Origin: JBKPNX01 sp046732855
GTDB taxonomy: Bacteria > Pseudomonadota > Alphaproteobacteria > Geminicoccales > Geminicoccaceae
Length of the DNA stretch: 64,000 nucleotides
Assembly: GCA_046732855.1 (NCBI GenBank)
Contig: JBKPNX010000042.1
Span: forward strand, 1-64,000
Reading direction: 5' to 3'
This document shows, one piece after another, positions 8,171 to 18,038 of this stretch. Under the pieces are notes generated by a model. The model searched no databases, was not told the DNA's origin, and was given only the letters and a program-made list of their open reading frames with translations. Position 1 is the first letter of the stretch; each line of letters begins with the position of its first letter. The translations under genes were made by a program, and so were the position numbers.

Positions 8171-8779
8171 ATGGCGGCTCCTCGGCTCCGCACCGCGCCG
8201 CGCTGGCGCCGGCGGCTGCGCTGGTCCGGCGTCCTGCTCAGCGGTACCTTGCTGGCGGGCTGTTCCTGGGGCGATCCCGGAGCTCGGATCACGGCGCGGC
8301 GCGCCCTCGCCGACGCCAAGCAGCCAGTCCTCATGACCGTAGTCGGCAATCCGTTCGCGATGGACCAAGCACGGCTGAACGCACTCACGAGCGCGGAGCT
8401 GAGCGCGGGCGTAACCGGCATGCGTACCCAGTTTACCATCTCGCCCGAGCGGGCGGCCGCGCCCGAGCCGCGGGTCGTGACGGTCTTCAACCCGCTGCGC
8501 GACCCCGATCCGGAGACCCTTTGCGCCGGGCCCGACGGCACGGCCACCGGACCGGGCGCCACGCCGGTCCGGATCGTTGCGGCATTCTGCCGCGACGGTC
8601 AGGTGCTCGGCGTGACGCGCACTGAAAGCACGGTGTCCGGCCCGACCGATCAGGGGTTCCGGCGTCTGTTGTGGCGCACCGCGAGCACCCTGTTTCCCGA
8701 TGATTACGAGGAGACCTACGGTTTCGGTTTCCTGCCGCGCTGGCTCGACTTTGGCTTCGGCGGCAGCATCGGCGACTAG
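8171..8779 (+). CDS. Putative lipoprotein, unknown function
   Basis: A 202-residue protein with a basic N-terminus (RRLRW), a short hydrophobic stretch and the lipobox TLLAGC, predicting lipidation at Cys30 and an envelope location. The mature part contains GNPFAMDQARLNAL and ends in a Phe/Gly-rich tail (FGFLPRWLDFGFGGSIGD). I use ATG 8171 because it puts the lipobox at a normal distance; an upstream ATG at 8105 adds 22 residues and overlaps the previous gene. I know no function for it. Confidence 0.72.
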   Translation: MAAPRLRTAPRWRRRLRWSGVLLSGTLLAGCSWGDPGARITARRALADAKQPVLMTVVGNPFAMDQARLNALTSAELSAGVTGMRTQFTISPERAAAPEPRVVTVFNPLRDPDPETLCAGPDGTATGPGATPVRIVAAFCRDGQVLGVTRTESTVSGPTDQGFRRLLWRTASTLFPDDYEETYGFGFLPRWLDFGFGGSIGD

Positions 8780-8793
8780 ACGCGGCCGCGATT

Positions 8794-9916
8794 GTGACGG
8801 CGCGCGCCGATGTGCTGATCGCCGGCGCAGGCATCGCCGGCAGCTCGCTTGCCTTCGAACTCGCCGCGCGCGGCTCGGTGATCCTGCTGGAGGCAGAGGC
8901 GCAGCCGGGCTATCATAGTACCGGGCGCTCGGCGGCGATGCTGACCGAGACCTATGGCAGCCCGGTTGCGCGCGCTCGCCCGCGCCAGCCGCAGCTTCCT
9001 CGCCCAGCCGCCGCCGGATTTCACCGATCACCCGCTGCTCGCGCCGCGCGGCATGCTGCACATCGCGCGGCCGGATCAGCGTCTGGCGCTCGAGGCGGCA
9101 GAGCGCCAGGCCGCGGCGGCGGTGCGTCGGCTCGACGCCGGCGGGGTGTGCGCGCTCGTGCCGCTGATCGCGCGCGGCTATGTCATCGGCGGTCTGTTCG
9201 AGCACGATGCCATGGCGATCGACGTCAGCGCGCTGCATCAGGGATATCTTCGCGGGCGGCGTCGGCGCGGCGGCCAGTTGGTCACCGGCGCCGCCATCAC
9301 CGCGATCGAGCGCATCGGGCGGCAGTGGCACCTCGATACGGCGTGAGGCAGCTTCAGCGGCGACCTCCTGGTCGATGCTGCGGGCGCCTGGGCCGACCAG
9401 ATCGCGGGCTTGGCCGGCGTTGCGCCGATCGGCCTCGTTGCCAAACGGCGTACCGCGATCCTGATCGATCCGCCGGCGGGCTTCGATGCCCGGTCGTGGC
9501 CCATGGTCATCGACGTCGACGAGCAGTTCTATCTCAAGCCGGAAGGCGGGCAGCTTCTGGTCTCGCCGGCCGATGAGACCCCGGTCACGCCCGGAGACGT
9601 CCAGCCTGAAGAGCTCGATGTCGCGCTCGCGGTTGACCGCTACGAGCGTCTCACGGGGCGGCCCGTCAGGCGCGTGACGCACCGCTGGGCGGGCCTGCGC
9701 AGCTTCGTCGCCGACCACGACCCGGTGGTCGGACGCGATCCTGACGTCCCTTTCTTCTTCTGGCTGGCAGGTCAGGGCGGCGTCGGCATCATGACCGCGC
9801 CCGCGTTGGCCCGGATCGCGGCCGGCCTGATCACGACCGGGGACAGCCCGGCCGATCTGAGCTTGGGCGGATCACGTCTCGGCCCCGCCCGGCTGCGCCC
9901 CCGCTCCGACCGCTGA
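8794..9916 (+). pseudogene. Broken FAD-dependent oxidoreductase (D-amino acid dehydrogenase-like)
   Basis: The reading frame is interrupted twice. Frame one starts at GTG 8794 with the FAD-binding DVLIAGAGIAGSSLAFELAA and GYHSTGRSAA. Near 8965-8975 homology jumps to the next frame (RALARASRSFLAQPPPDF), consistent with loss of two bases. That frame meets an in-frame TGA at 9344-9346 (HLDTA-stop). It resumes at once with GSFSGDLLVDAAGAWAD and runs to 9916 with HRWAGLRSFVADHDPVVGRD and the C-terminal FAD segment WLAGQGGVGIM. An intact gene would encode about 373 residues of the DAO family. Either a recent pseudogene or two sequencing errors. Confidence 0.82.
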
Positions 9917-9993
9917 TCCTGGTCTTCCCGGTCGTCGTCCTCACCGGCCCGGACCCTTCGGCCGAGCGCCGCGGTTCGGGCGATTTGGGTGGC

Positions 9994-10590
9994 TCAAGCC
10001 CGATCCTGATCGAGCGCCGCCAGCGCGGCCTCGGCGGCCGCCAGATCGCGCGATTCGCGCTCGCGCTGCGCCGCGCGCGCCTCGATCACCGCGGCATCCA
10101 GATCGATCTGGCTGCACAGGCCGATCAGCACGGGATCGCGCGGCCGGATCTCGGCACTCTTCCAGTGGGTCCGCTCGCGCACCGCATTCACTGTGGTCTT
10201 GGTCGTGCCGAGCAGCTTGCAGACCTGCTGGTCGCTCAGCTCGGGGTGATGGCGCAACAGCCAGGCGATCGCGTCCGGCCGGTCCTGGCGTTTGGACAAA
10301 GGCGTGTAGCGCGGCTCTTTGCGCCGCGGGGCTTTGAGCGAAGCCGCGGCGGGTCGCGCCAGCTGCAGCTTGACCTTCGGGTCCTTCTGGCCGCGCTGAA
10401 TCTCCTCGCGCGTCAGCTGGCCACCGGCCACCGGATCGAGGCCGCGAATGCCCGCGCCAACCTCGCCGTCCGCGATGCCCTGCACCTCGAGCGGATGCAG
10501 ACCGCAGAAGTCGGCGATCTGCTCGAAAGTCAGGCCGGTATTCTCGACCAGCCACACAGCGGTGGCCTTAGGCATCAATGGTTTGTCCAT
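9994..10590 (-). CDS. trcR: Cell cycle transcriptional regulator TrcR (DUF1013)
   Basis: A 198-residue DUF1013 protein almost confined to Alphaproteobacteria. The conserved N-terminus MPKATAVWLVENTGLTFEQ continues into IADFCGLHPLEVQGIADGEV, a helix-turn-helix-like region. A second HTH-like stretch is LSDQQVCKLLGTTKTTVNAV. DUF1013 proteins are annotated as TrcR regulators acting in the cell cycle programme. Two adjacent ATGs (10593, 10590) exist; GGGAG lies 6 bases from the second, so I use 10590. The C-terminal 35 residues are charged, Ala/Glu/Arg-rich and probably helical. Confidence 0.88.
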   Translation of the reverse strand: MDKPLMPKATAVWLVENTGLTFEQIADFCGLHPLEVQGIADGEVGAGIRGLDPVAGGQLTREEIQRGQKDPKVKLQLARPAAASLKAPRRKEPRYTPLSKRQDRPDAIAWLLRHHPELSDQQVCKLLGTTKTTVNAVRERTHWKSAEIRPRDPVLIGLCSQIDLDAAVIEARAAQRERESRDLAAAEAALAALDQDRA

Positions 10591-10699
10591 CATGAACTCC
10601 CGACGCTCGACGGCGGCGCGTTGGCGCGCTGCGGTTCTTAAGGGGTTGCGGCACAGATGGGAAGGCGGTTGGCGCATGGCAACCGACCAGGCGCGGGCG

Positions 10700-10722
10700 C
10701 CTGGCGCCGCTCAGGCGCCAGG
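10700..10722 (-). terminator. Stem-loop downstream of the malic enzyme gene
   Basis: A perfect 9-bp stem, CCTGGCGCC pairing with GGCGCCAGG, with a 5-base loop lies about 40 bases after the malic enzyme stop. No T-run follows on either strand, so it is a possible but not classical terminator. Confidence 0.4.
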
Positions 10723-10762
10723 GCACCTCGTCACGATTGCACGGGACGGGCCCTCCGACCTG

Positions 10763-13096
10763 TCACTCGGCCGCCTGGGCCATGCTCTCGCCCTGGCCCT
10801 CGATGGCATCGTAGGCGGCGAGCGCGGCCAGATTGATCATGTCCGAGACCGAGGCGTTCATCGGCAGAATCTGCACCGGCTTGCTCAGGCCCTGCAGGAG
10901 CGGTCCGATCACGGTGCCGCCGCCGAGCTGCTTCAACAGTCGGGAGCTGATATGCGCGCTGTGCAACGCCGGCATGATCAGCACGTTCGCCGGCCCCGAC
11001 AGGCGGCAGAACGGGTACAACGCCATCAGCTCCGGATCGAGCGCGACATCGGCGGACATCTCGCCGTCGTATTCGAAGTCGACCTGGCGCTGATCCAGCT
11101 CCGCGACGGCGTCCTGGGTGCGCATCGCCTTCTCGACACGGCGATTGCCGAACGTCGCGAACGACAGGAACGCGACCCGCGGCGTGAAGCCCATGCGGCG
11201 TGCGGTCTGTGCCGTCTGAATCGCGATCTCCGCAAGCTCGACCCGATTCGGCAGCTCGTGCACCGTAGTGTCGGCGATGAACACGGTTCGCCCGCGGGCG
11301 ACCATCACGGTCAGCCCGAACATCCGCTCGTCGGGCTTCGGATCGATCACCTTGAGCACGTCGCGCAGCACGCTCGTGTAGTTGCGGGTCAGCCCGGTGA
11401 CCATGCCGTCGGCATCGCCGTGCGCCACCATGCATGCGCCGAACACGTTGCGGTCCTGGTTGACCTGGCGCTGGCAGTCGCGCACGAGCAGGCCCCGCCG
11501 CTGGTTGCGCCGGTAGAGGAACTCGGCGTAGACGGCGTTGCGCTCGCTCAGGCGCGCATTGTGGATCTCGAGGCCGTCGGGCGGCTGGGCGATGCCCATC
11601 GACGCCATGGTCTCGCGCACCCGGTCCTCCCGGCCGATCAGGATCGGTACGCCGAGTCCCTGGTTGCGCCATGCGATCGCGGCGCGGATGGTCTTCTCCT
11701 CCTCGCCCTCGGCGAACACCATGCGCTTGGGATGGGCGCGCACCCGATCGATGATCAGCTGCATGCGGCTCGCGGTCGGATCGAGCCGCGCGCGCAGCGC
11801 ATCGCAGTAGCGCTCCTGATCGACGATCGGTCGGCGCGCCACGCCGCTGCCGATCGCCGCCTCCGCGACCGCCGGCGGCACCGCGGTGATCAGGCGCGGG
11901 TCGAACGGCGTCGGGATCAGATAGTGCGGCCCATAGCGCAGCCTCCGTCCGCGATAGGCCGCGCTCACCTCGTCCGGCACGTCCTCCCGAGCGAGCGCCG
12001 CGATCGCGTGGGCCGCGGCGATCTTCATGGCGTCGTTGATGGTCGTGGCGCGCACGTCGAGGGCGCCGCGGAAGATGTAGGGGAAGCCCAGGACATTGTT
12101 GACCTGGTTGGGGTAGTCGGAGCGCCCCGTCGCGATGATCGCGTCCGGCCGGACCGCTTTGACCGCCTCGGGCATGATCTCGGGATCCGGGTTGGCCATG
12201 GCGAACACGATCGGCTGCCGCGCCATGCTCTTGACCATGTCCTGCGTGACGGTGCCCTTGGCCGAGAGGCCGAACAGCGCATCGGCCCCGACCAGCGCGT
12301 CCGCGAGCGTGCGCGCATCGGTCAGGGCCGCGTGCGCTGACTTCCACTGGTTCATGCCGGCCTCGCGGCCGCGGTAAATCACGCCCCTCGTGTCGCACAC
12401 GATCGCGTTGTCGGCGGGCAGACCCATTGCCTTCAGCAGCTCGACGCACGCGATCGAGGCGGCGCCCGCGCCGTTGATCACGAGACGCACGTCGCGCAAA
12501 GAGCGCCCGGTGACATCGAGCGCGTTGATCAGACCGGCCGCGGCGATGATCGCGGTACCGTGCTGATCGTCATGGAACACCGGGATGTCCATGCGTTCGC
12601 GCAGGCGCTGTTCGATCACGAAGCAGCCGGGCGCCCGGATGTCCTCGAGGTTGATGCCTCCGAAGGTCGGCCCGAGCAGGCGCACGCATTCGACGAACGC
12701 GTCCTCGTCCTCGGTGTCGACCTCGAGGTCGATCGCGTCGATGTCGGCAAAGCGCTTGAACAGGACCGATTTGCCCTCCATCACCGGCTTGGCGCCGAGC
12801 GCGCCGAGATTGCCGAGGCCGAGCACCGCGGTGCCGTTGGAAATGACCGCGACCAGATTGCCCTTGGCGGTGTAGTCGAATGCCTTGTTGGGATCGTCGC
12901 GAATGGCCAGGCACGGCGCCGCGACGCCTGGCGAGTAGGCAAGGGACAGATCGCGCTGCGTGGTCAGCGGCTTGGTCGGGGTGATCTCGATCTTGCCGGG
13001 GCGGCCGCTGCGGTGCAGCTCGAGCGCTTCCTCGTCGGTGACCGAGATATGCTCGGTCTTGTCCTCGATCGCAGCCGTGTCGTACTCCGTGCTCAT
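10763..13096 (-). CDS. maeB: NADP-dependent malic enzyme with phosphotransacetylase-like domain
   Basis: A 777-residue MaeB-type enzyme. Residues 1 to about 430 form the malic enzyme: SLAYSPGVAAPCLAI, the metal and substrate site FHDDQHGTAIIAAAGLINAL, and the NAD(P) loop INGAGAASIACVELL. It decarboxylates malate to pyruvate with NADP+. The C-terminal 330 residues are a phosphate acetyltransferase-like domain (VFAEGEEEKTIRAA, TVMVARGRTVFIADTTVHE), which in MaeB proteins is usually regulatory. Full length for the family. The ATG at 13096 has a clean 226-bp region upstream shared with divergent htpX. Confidence 0.96.
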   Translation of the reverse strand: MSTEYDTAAIEDKTEHISVTDEEALELHRSGRPGKIEITPTKPLTTQRDLSLAYSPGVAAPCLAIRDDPNKAFDYTAKGNLVAVISNGTAVLGLGNLGALGAKPVMEGKSVLFKRFADIDAIDLEVDTEDEDAFVECVRLLGPTFGGINLEDIRAPGCFVIEQRLRERMDIPVFHDDQHGTAIIAAAGLINALDVTGRSLRDVRLVINGAGAASIACVELLKAMGLPADNAIVCDTRGVIYRGREAGMNQWKSAHAALTDARTLADALVGADALFGLSAKGTVTQDMVKSMARQPIVFAMANPDPEIMPEAVKAVRPDAIIATGRSDYPNQVNNVLGFPYIFRGALDVRATTINDAMKIAAAHAIAALAREDVPDEVSAAYRGRRLRYGPHYLIPTPFDPRLITAVPPAVAEAAIGSGVARRPIVDQERYCDALRARLDPTASRMQLIIDRVRAHPKRMVFAEGEEEKTIRAAIAWRNQGLGVPILIGREDRVRETMASMGIAQPPDGLEIHNARLSERNAVYAEFLYRRNQRRGLLVRDCQRQVNQDRNVFGACMVAHGDADGMVTGLTRNYTSVLRDVLKVIDPKPDERMFGLTVMVARGRTVFIADTTVHELPNRVELAEIAIQTAQTARRMGFTPRVAFLSFATFGNRRVEKAMRTQDAVAELDQRQVDFEYDGEMSADVALDPELMALYPFCRLSGPANVLIMPALHSAHISSRLLKQLGGGTVIGPLLQGLSKPVQILPMNASVSDMINLAALAAYDAIEGQGESMAQAAE

Positions 13097-13322
13097 CCCG
13101 GCCTCCGCTCAGGGAGAGGCGACATGGCGTGCCGCCGCGACGACATGTTCAACCGACGATCTTAGCGCGCGCCGCGAAATACCGTCAAACCAAGCAGGGC
13201 GAGTTGATGCGCCGGCGTAAGGGCTCGGCGCGCATGTCCGATTACGGAACGTGGGCGAGCAGGCGCACGGATGGTATCTGTGATAGGACTGGCCGACCAG
13301 CCGAACGCAGGGAAGGACATCC

Positions 13323-14192
13323 ATGAACTTCGCACGCACGGCGTTGCTGCTGGCGGCCATGACGGCTCTGTTCCTGGCGGTCGGCTACCTGATCGCCGGC
13401 GAAGGCGGCGCCCTGATCGCGTTCTTCATCGCGCTCGCCATGAATGGCTGGGCGTACTGGAACTCGGACAAGACGGTGCTGCGCATGCACCACGCGCGGC
13501 CGGTGACCCGCGCCTCGGCGCCGGAGCTGGTCGACCTGGTCGAGCAGCTGGCGCGGCGCGCCGACCTGCCGATGCCCGCAGTGTACCTGTTGGAGAGCGA
13601 TCAGCCGAACGCGTTCGCGACCGGCCGCAATCCGCAGAACAGCGCGGTCGCGGTGACGCGGGGCCTGGTCCAATCCTGCGATGCCGAGGAGCTGGCCGGG
13701 GTAATCGCCCACGAGCTCGGCCACATCAAGAACCGCGACACCCTGACCATGACCATCACGGCGACGCTTGCCGGTGCGATCGGCTTTCTCGCCCAGTTCG
13801 CGTTCTTCTTCGGTCGCGACAACCGCAATCCGCTCGGTGCGATCGGCACCATCCTGGTCATGATCTTCGCGCCGCTCGCCGCCATGCTCGTGCAGATGGC
13901 GATCTCGCGTACGCGCGAGTACTCGGCGGACCGGATCGGGGCGGAGATCTGCGGGCAGCCGCTATGGCTGGCCCGGGCGCTGCAGAAGATCGAGCAGCTC
14001 GCGCGCGGCGTGATCAATGAGCCCGCCGAGCGCAACCCCGCCTCGGCGCCGCTGTTCATCGTCAATCCCCTGCACATGGGCGGGATCGACAGCCTGTTCC
14101 GCACTCATCCGCCGACTGCCGAGCGCGTGCAGCGGCTGCGCGAGATGGCGGGTCAAGTCGCCGCCCCGGTCGGGCGCGGTCCTTGGGGCTGA
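13323..14192 (+). CDS. htpX: Membrane zinc metalloprotease HtpX
   Basis: A 289-residue M48 protease that degrades damaged membrane proteins with its active site facing the cytosol. Two N-terminal membrane segments occupy about residues 5-25 and 28-42. The zinc motif HELGH is at 130-134, with a third ligand in TREYSADRIG. Two further membrane segments lie between (TATLAGAIGFLAQFAFFF and ILVMIFAPLAAMLVQMA). The C-terminal FRTHPPTAERVQRLREM is also typical. Divergent from maeB. Full length. Confidence 0.96.
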   Translation: MNFARTALLLAAMTALFLAVGYLIAGEGGALIAFFIALAMNGWAYWNSDKTVLRMHHARPVTRASAPELVDLVEQLARRADLPMPAVYLLESDQPNAFATGRNPQNSAVAVTRGLVQSCDAEELAGVIAHELGHIKNRDTLTMTITATLAGAIGFLAQFAFFFGRDNRNPLGAIGTILVMIFAPLAAMLVQMAISRTREYSADRIGAEICGQPLWLARALQKIEQLARGVINEPAERNPASAPLFIVNPLHMGGIDSLFRTHPPTAERVQRLREMAGQVAAPVGRGPWG

Positions 14193-14319
14193 GCACGGAT
14201 GGCGCGTTTCGAACGGATGGGTCGATCGACCGTATCAGCGCGGCTGCGCGAGAGTGCGCGTGACGTCCGACTTCAATGGAGGGCTGGGCGTCACCATACG
14301 TTAGCGACAGCGCCTGGGT

Positions 14320-15042
14320 TCAGTCGCCGGGGCGCCGCGTGGCGGTGAGCTCGTTCATCAGCTCGATCTGGATCTGCTGAATCTCGATCAGCCGCTCCCA
14401 CTGATGTTGCAGCAAGTGATCCAGCTTCTCGTGAAGGTGGCGGATCTCGAGTTCCGCCTTGAGGTTGACGCGGTAATCGCTCTCCGAACGCAGGCGGTCC
14501 CGCGCCTCCTGTCGGTTCTGGCTCATCATGATGATCGGCGCCTGCACCGCGGCCAGACACGAGAGCATGAGGTTGAGCAGGATGAACGGATAGGGGTCGA
14601 ACGGGCGCATGATCAACACGATCGTGTTGATCACGATCCAGATCAGGATGAACCCCCCGAACAGTGCGATGAAGATCCAGCTGCCGCCGAAGTCGGCGAT
14701 GCGGTCGGCGAGGCGCTCGCCCAACGACAGCTTCTTTTGGTACTCGGCATCAACATTTTCTGCGAGCGTCTCATGCCGCGCCAGGCTTTCGATCACCGAG
14801 CGCTCAAGCGAGGACAGCTCGCCCTTCTCATCCTCCATCAGGAGCTGAATGTATTCGCCGCGGAACCTGTTCAGGTCGTCGCGGCAGATGAAGCCGTCGG
14901 GCGACCAGGACGGATGCGCGCTGCGGATACGCTCGACCAGAGGCGTCCGAAGCAGCGCGGCGGGGACCAGTTCTGCGCGGCTCCTCGACTTGCCGCAGAT
15001 CTGGCACACCGGGCGTGCCACAGTATGGCGAGCAGCAGGCAT
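14320..15042 (-). CDS. DUF1003 domain-containing membrane protein
   Basis: A 240-residue protein. The N-terminus has a CxxC pair (VCQICGKSR), perhaps a metal or redox site. The DUF1003 core follows: SLGERLADRIADFGGSWIFI with two membrane helices (FIALFGGFILIWIVINTIVL and FILLNLMLSCLAAVQAPIIM), then MSQNRQEARDRLRSESDYRV. The C-terminal 50 residues are a likely coiled coil (AELEIRHLHEKLDHLLQHQW). I start at ATG 15042 with GGAGG about 12 bases upstream; a longer frame from 15159 adds an unconserved Cys/Arg leader. Function is unknown. Confidence 0.85.
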   Translation of the reverse strand: MPAARHTVARPVCQICGKSRSRAELVPAALLRTPLVERIRSAHPSWSPDGFICRDDLNRFRGEYIQLLMEDEKGELSSLERSVIESLARHETLAENVDAEYQKKLSLGERLADRIADFGGSWIFIALFGGFILIWIVINTIVLIMRPFDPYPFILLNLMLSCLAAVQAPIIMMSQNRQEARDRLRSESDYRVNLKAELEIRHLHEKLDHLLQHQWERLIEIQQIQIELMNELTATRRPGD

Positions 15043-15228
15043 CTGGCGGTAGCCTCCCTTGCTGTCCTGGCAGCCGGAGGCCCGGCGACGGACGGACGCG
15101 CAGCATGCCATGCGGCCTCCGTGCCGCCAATGTTGCCCGCGGGCGGCATAGGAGGGCACCCTGGGCTATGAGAGGGCCGCCGCCGAGATGTGTTGGAGGA
15201 GCGCGCCAGAGATGCGCGCGACGCGAGC

Positions 15229-16629
15229 CTAGAACTCGGGTGGCGCGACGCCCGCGGCTTCGAGATGGCGACGGATCTGCCGCTTGAGGCGGGCCAGACC
15301 GGCGGCATCGCCCGCTTCGGCGCGCGCGACCAGGACCGCCTGGGTGTTGGAGGCGCGCAGCAGCCACCAGCCGTCGTCGGTGCTGACGCGCACCCCGTCG
15401 ATGCCGTTGACCCTGGCGCCCTCCTGCGCGAGACGCGCCCTGACCTGATCGATCACCGCGAACTTGCGCTCCTCCGGACAGTCGAAGCGAATCTCCGGCG
15501 TGTTGACCAGCGGCGCCATGCGGTCGCGCCACTCAGCCAGAGTCGTTTCGCCGCGGGCCAGAATGCCGAGCAGGCGGATCGCGACATAGAGGGCGTCGTC
15601 GTGGCCGTAAAAGCCGTCCGCATAGAAGATATGGCCGGACATCTCGCCCGCGAGCGGCGCGCCGCGCTCGGCCATTTCGGCCTTGATCAGGGAATGCCCG
15701 GTCTTCCACATGACCGGCTGTCCGCCAAGCCGTGCGATCTCGTCGTACAGCGCCTGGCTCGCCTTGACGTCGGCGATGATCGGGGCGCCTGGGCGGCGCT
15801 GCAGCACCTCGGCCGCAAGGATCTGCAGCAGCTGGTCGCCGCGCACGATCCGGCCGCGGCCGTCGATCACCCCGATCCGATCGCCGTCGCCGTCGAAGGC
15901 GATGCCGATCTCCGCGCCGCGCGCGGCGATCGCGGCCATCAGATGCTCGAGGTTCTCATCCACCGTCGGATCGGGATGGTGGTTGGGGAACCGGCCATCG
16001 ATGTCGACGAACAGCAATTCATGCCGCCCGGGCAGCCGGCGGGCGAGCGCGCTCAACGCTTCGCCGGCGGCGCCGTTGCCCGCATCCCACACCACCGACA
16101 GCTCGCGACCGCGCGCGGGGTAGTCCTGCACGAGGCGCGCGACGTACGCGTCGAACACCGGAGCTTCGGTGCGCCGGCCGCGACCGCTCGCGTAGGCGCC
16201 CGCCGCGGCGATGCGCCCCAGCTCCTGGAGCTGCGCGCCGAAGAACGACTTCTTGCCAAGCATCATCTTGAAGCCATTGTGGGCGGGCGGGTTGTGGGAG
16301 CCGGTAATCTGGACCCCGCCGTCGGCATCGTGGTGATGGACAGCGAAGTACAGCATCGGCGTCGGGCCGCGGCCGATCCACAGCACGTCGACACCGCTCG
16401 CGCACAGGCCTTCCACCACGGCCTCGGCCAGCTCGGGCGAGCTGAGGCGGCCATCCATGCCGACGCACACCCGCTGTCCACCCTGCGCGCGCACGATCGT
16501 CGCAAAAGCCCGGCCGAGCGCGGTCGCATCCCGCGCAAACAGCGTTTCCCCGACGATGCCGCGGACGTCGTACTCGCGCAGGATGCTCGGGTGGAAGCGA
16601 TGCTTGCCGCCGAACCCGGTCCTGCTCAA
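15229..16629 (-). CDS. Phosphomannomutase/phosphoglucomutase
   Basis: A 466-residue alpha-D-phosphohexomutase interconverting hexose 1- and 6-phosphates for nucleotide-sugar synthesis. The N-terminus REYDVRGIVGETL is followed by the phosphoserine loop QITGSHNPPAHNGFK. The Mg site is FDGDGDRIGV and the sugar-binding loop GEMSGHIFYAD. The C-terminal phosphate loop includes RASNTQAVLV. I propose TTG at 16629 as start: it overlaps the upstream UDP-glucose dehydrogenase stop as TTGA and has AGGAG 8 bases before. The longer reading to 16884 is in the body of that gene. AlgC/ManB-type, likely coupled to the next two genes. Confidence 0.93.
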   Translation of the reverse strand: MSRTGFGGKHRFHPSILREYDVRGIVGETLFARDATALGRAFATIVRAQGGQRVCVGMDGRLSSPELAEAVVEGLCASGVDVLWIGRGPTPMLYFAVHHHDADGGVQITGSHNPPAHNGFKMMLGKKSFFGAQLQELGRIAAAGAYASGRGRRTEAPVFDAYVARLVQDYPARGRELSVVWDAGNGAAGEALSALARRLPGRHELLFVDIDGRFPNHHPDPTVDENLEHLMAAIAARGAEIGIAFDGDGDRIGVIDGRGRIVRGDQLLQILAAEVLQRRPGAPIIADVKASQALYDEIARLGGQPVMWKTGHSLIKAEMAERGAPLAGEMSGHIFYADGFYGHDDALYVAIRLLGILARGETTLAEWRDRMAPLVNTPEIRFDCPEERKFAVIDQVRARLAQEGARVNGIDGVRVSTDDGWWLLRASNTQAVLVARAEAGDAAGLARLKRQIRRHLEAAGVAPPEF

Positions 16630-17987
16630 GCGACCTTCTCCTCGGTCTTGGCAGACAGCTCGTTCTTGGCACCCAGATCGAGCACCGGCCGGCCGATGCT
16701 GCTGTAGCTGAAACCGGCGGCGATCATCTCGACGGGATCGTAGACGTTGCGCAGGTCGATCACGATCGGCCGCCGAAGCAGATCGCGCACGCGCTTGAGG
16801 TCGAGCGCGCGGAACGCGTTCCATTCCGTCAGAATGACCATCGCGTCGGCGCCATTCATGGCGTCGTACATGTCTTCGCACCACACCACCTGGGGCAGCT
16901 CGCGACTGGCCATCGCCATGCCTTCGGGGTCGTGGGCGCGCACCGTCGCGCCCTCGGCCTGGAGCGCCGGCACGATGACCAGGCTCGGGCTGTCGCGCAC
17001 ATCATCGGTATTCGGTTTGAAGGTGACGCCCAGGATCGCAATGGTCAGTCCGCGCACCGAGCCGCCGCACGCCTGGACGATGCGGCGCACCATGTTGCGC
17101 TTGCGCCCCTCGTTTACAGCGACCACGCTCTCGACGATGCGCAGAGCCACGTTCGCTTCCTCGGCGATCCTGAGCAGGGCGGTGGTGTCCTTGGGAAAGC
17201 ACGAACCGCCGAAGCCCGGCCCCGGATGGAGGAACTTGGTGCCGATCCGCCGATCCGAGCCGAGCCCCTTGGCCAGAACCTGGACGTCGGCGCCGACCCG
17301 CTCGCACAGATCCGCCATCTCGTTGATGAAGGTAACCTTGGTCGCAAGGAAGCTGTTGGTCGCGTACTTGATCAGCTCGGCGGTCTCGAGCGAGGTGAAC
17401 AGGATCGGGGTCTGCGTCAGGTTGAGGGGCCGGTACAGGCGCTCGAGTACCTGGCGCCCAGGCTCCGTCTCCACCCCGACCACCACCCGGTCCGGCCGCA
17501 TGAAATCCTCGATCGCGGAACCCTCGCGCAAAAACTCAGGGTTGGAGGCGACTTCGATGTCGAGGTCGGGCCGGACCCGGGCGAACAGCGCCTGCAGCTT
17601 GCGCCCGGTGCCCACCGGCACGGTCGACTTGGTCACCACCACCGTGGCCTCCGCCAGGCCGCGGGCGATCTCCTCCGCGGCGGCGAACAGATAGGTCAGA
17701 TCGGCGTGGCCATCGCCCCGGCGCGACGGCGTGCCAACCGCGATGAACACGGCGTCGGCGGACCGGACCGCGCTCGGCAGATCTCGCGTGAAGGTGAGCC
17801 GGCCGGCCTCGACATTGCGCTTGACCAGATCCTCCAGCCCGGGCTCGTAGATCGGAATCCGGCCGCCCCGCAGCGCCTCGATCTTGGCGGCGTCCTTGTC
17901 TACCGCCACCACTTCGACGCCGAATTCGGCGAAACACGCCGCCGACACCAGGCCGACATAGCCGGTGCCGATCATCGCGATGCGCAT
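16626..17987 (-). CDS. ugd: UDP-glucose 6-dehydrogenase
   Basis: A 453-residue enzyme oxidising UDP-glucose to UDP-glucuronate with two NAD+. The N-terminal MIGTGYVGLVSAACFAEFG binds NAD. The catalytic Cys is in GFGGSCFPKDTTALL, and GVTFKPNTDDVRDSPSL belongs to the C-terminal UDP-binding domain. SLETAELIKYATNSFLA is the conserved linker helix. Length is typical. It overlaps the mutase gene by 4 bases and follows galU by 82 bases on the same strand, so the three probably supply UDP-glucuronate and related precursors for capsule or exopolysaccharide. Confidence 0.97.
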   Translation of the reverse strand: MRIAMIGTGYVGLVSAACFAEFGVEVVAVDKDAAKIEALRGGRIPIYEPGLEDLVKRNVEAGRLTFTRDLPSAVRSADAVFIAVGTPSRRGDGHADLTYLFAAAEEIARGLAEATVVVTKSTVPVGTGRKLQALFARVRPDLDIEVASNPEFLREGSAIEDFMRPDRVVVGVETEPGRQVLERLYRPLNLTQTPILFTSLETAELIKYATNSFLATKVTFINEMADLCERVGADVQVLAKGLGSDRRIGTKFLHPGPGFGGSCFPKDTTALLRIAEEANVALRIVESVVAVNEGRKRNMVRRIVQACGGSVRGLTIAILGVTFKPNTDDVRDSPSLVIVPALQAEGATVRAHDPEGMAMASRELPQVVWCEDMYDAMNGADAMVILTEWNAFRALDLKRVRDLLRRPIVIDLRNVYDPVEMIAAGFSYSSIGRPVLDLGAKNELSAKTEEKVA

Positions 17988-18038
17988 GCAACCTCCATCG
18001 TGAGCGCCGCCGGTCGCGCTGGCGGGACGCTGGTCATT

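Noticed and set aside
8126..9718. 530-codon minus-strand ORF over the lipoprotein and FAD gene
   Set aside because: Antisense; the plus-strand frames carry clear motifs.
10448..12340. 630-codon plus-strand ORF opposite the malic enzyme
   Set aside because: Antisense of maeB; His/Arg/Val-rich, typical of high-GC shadow frames.
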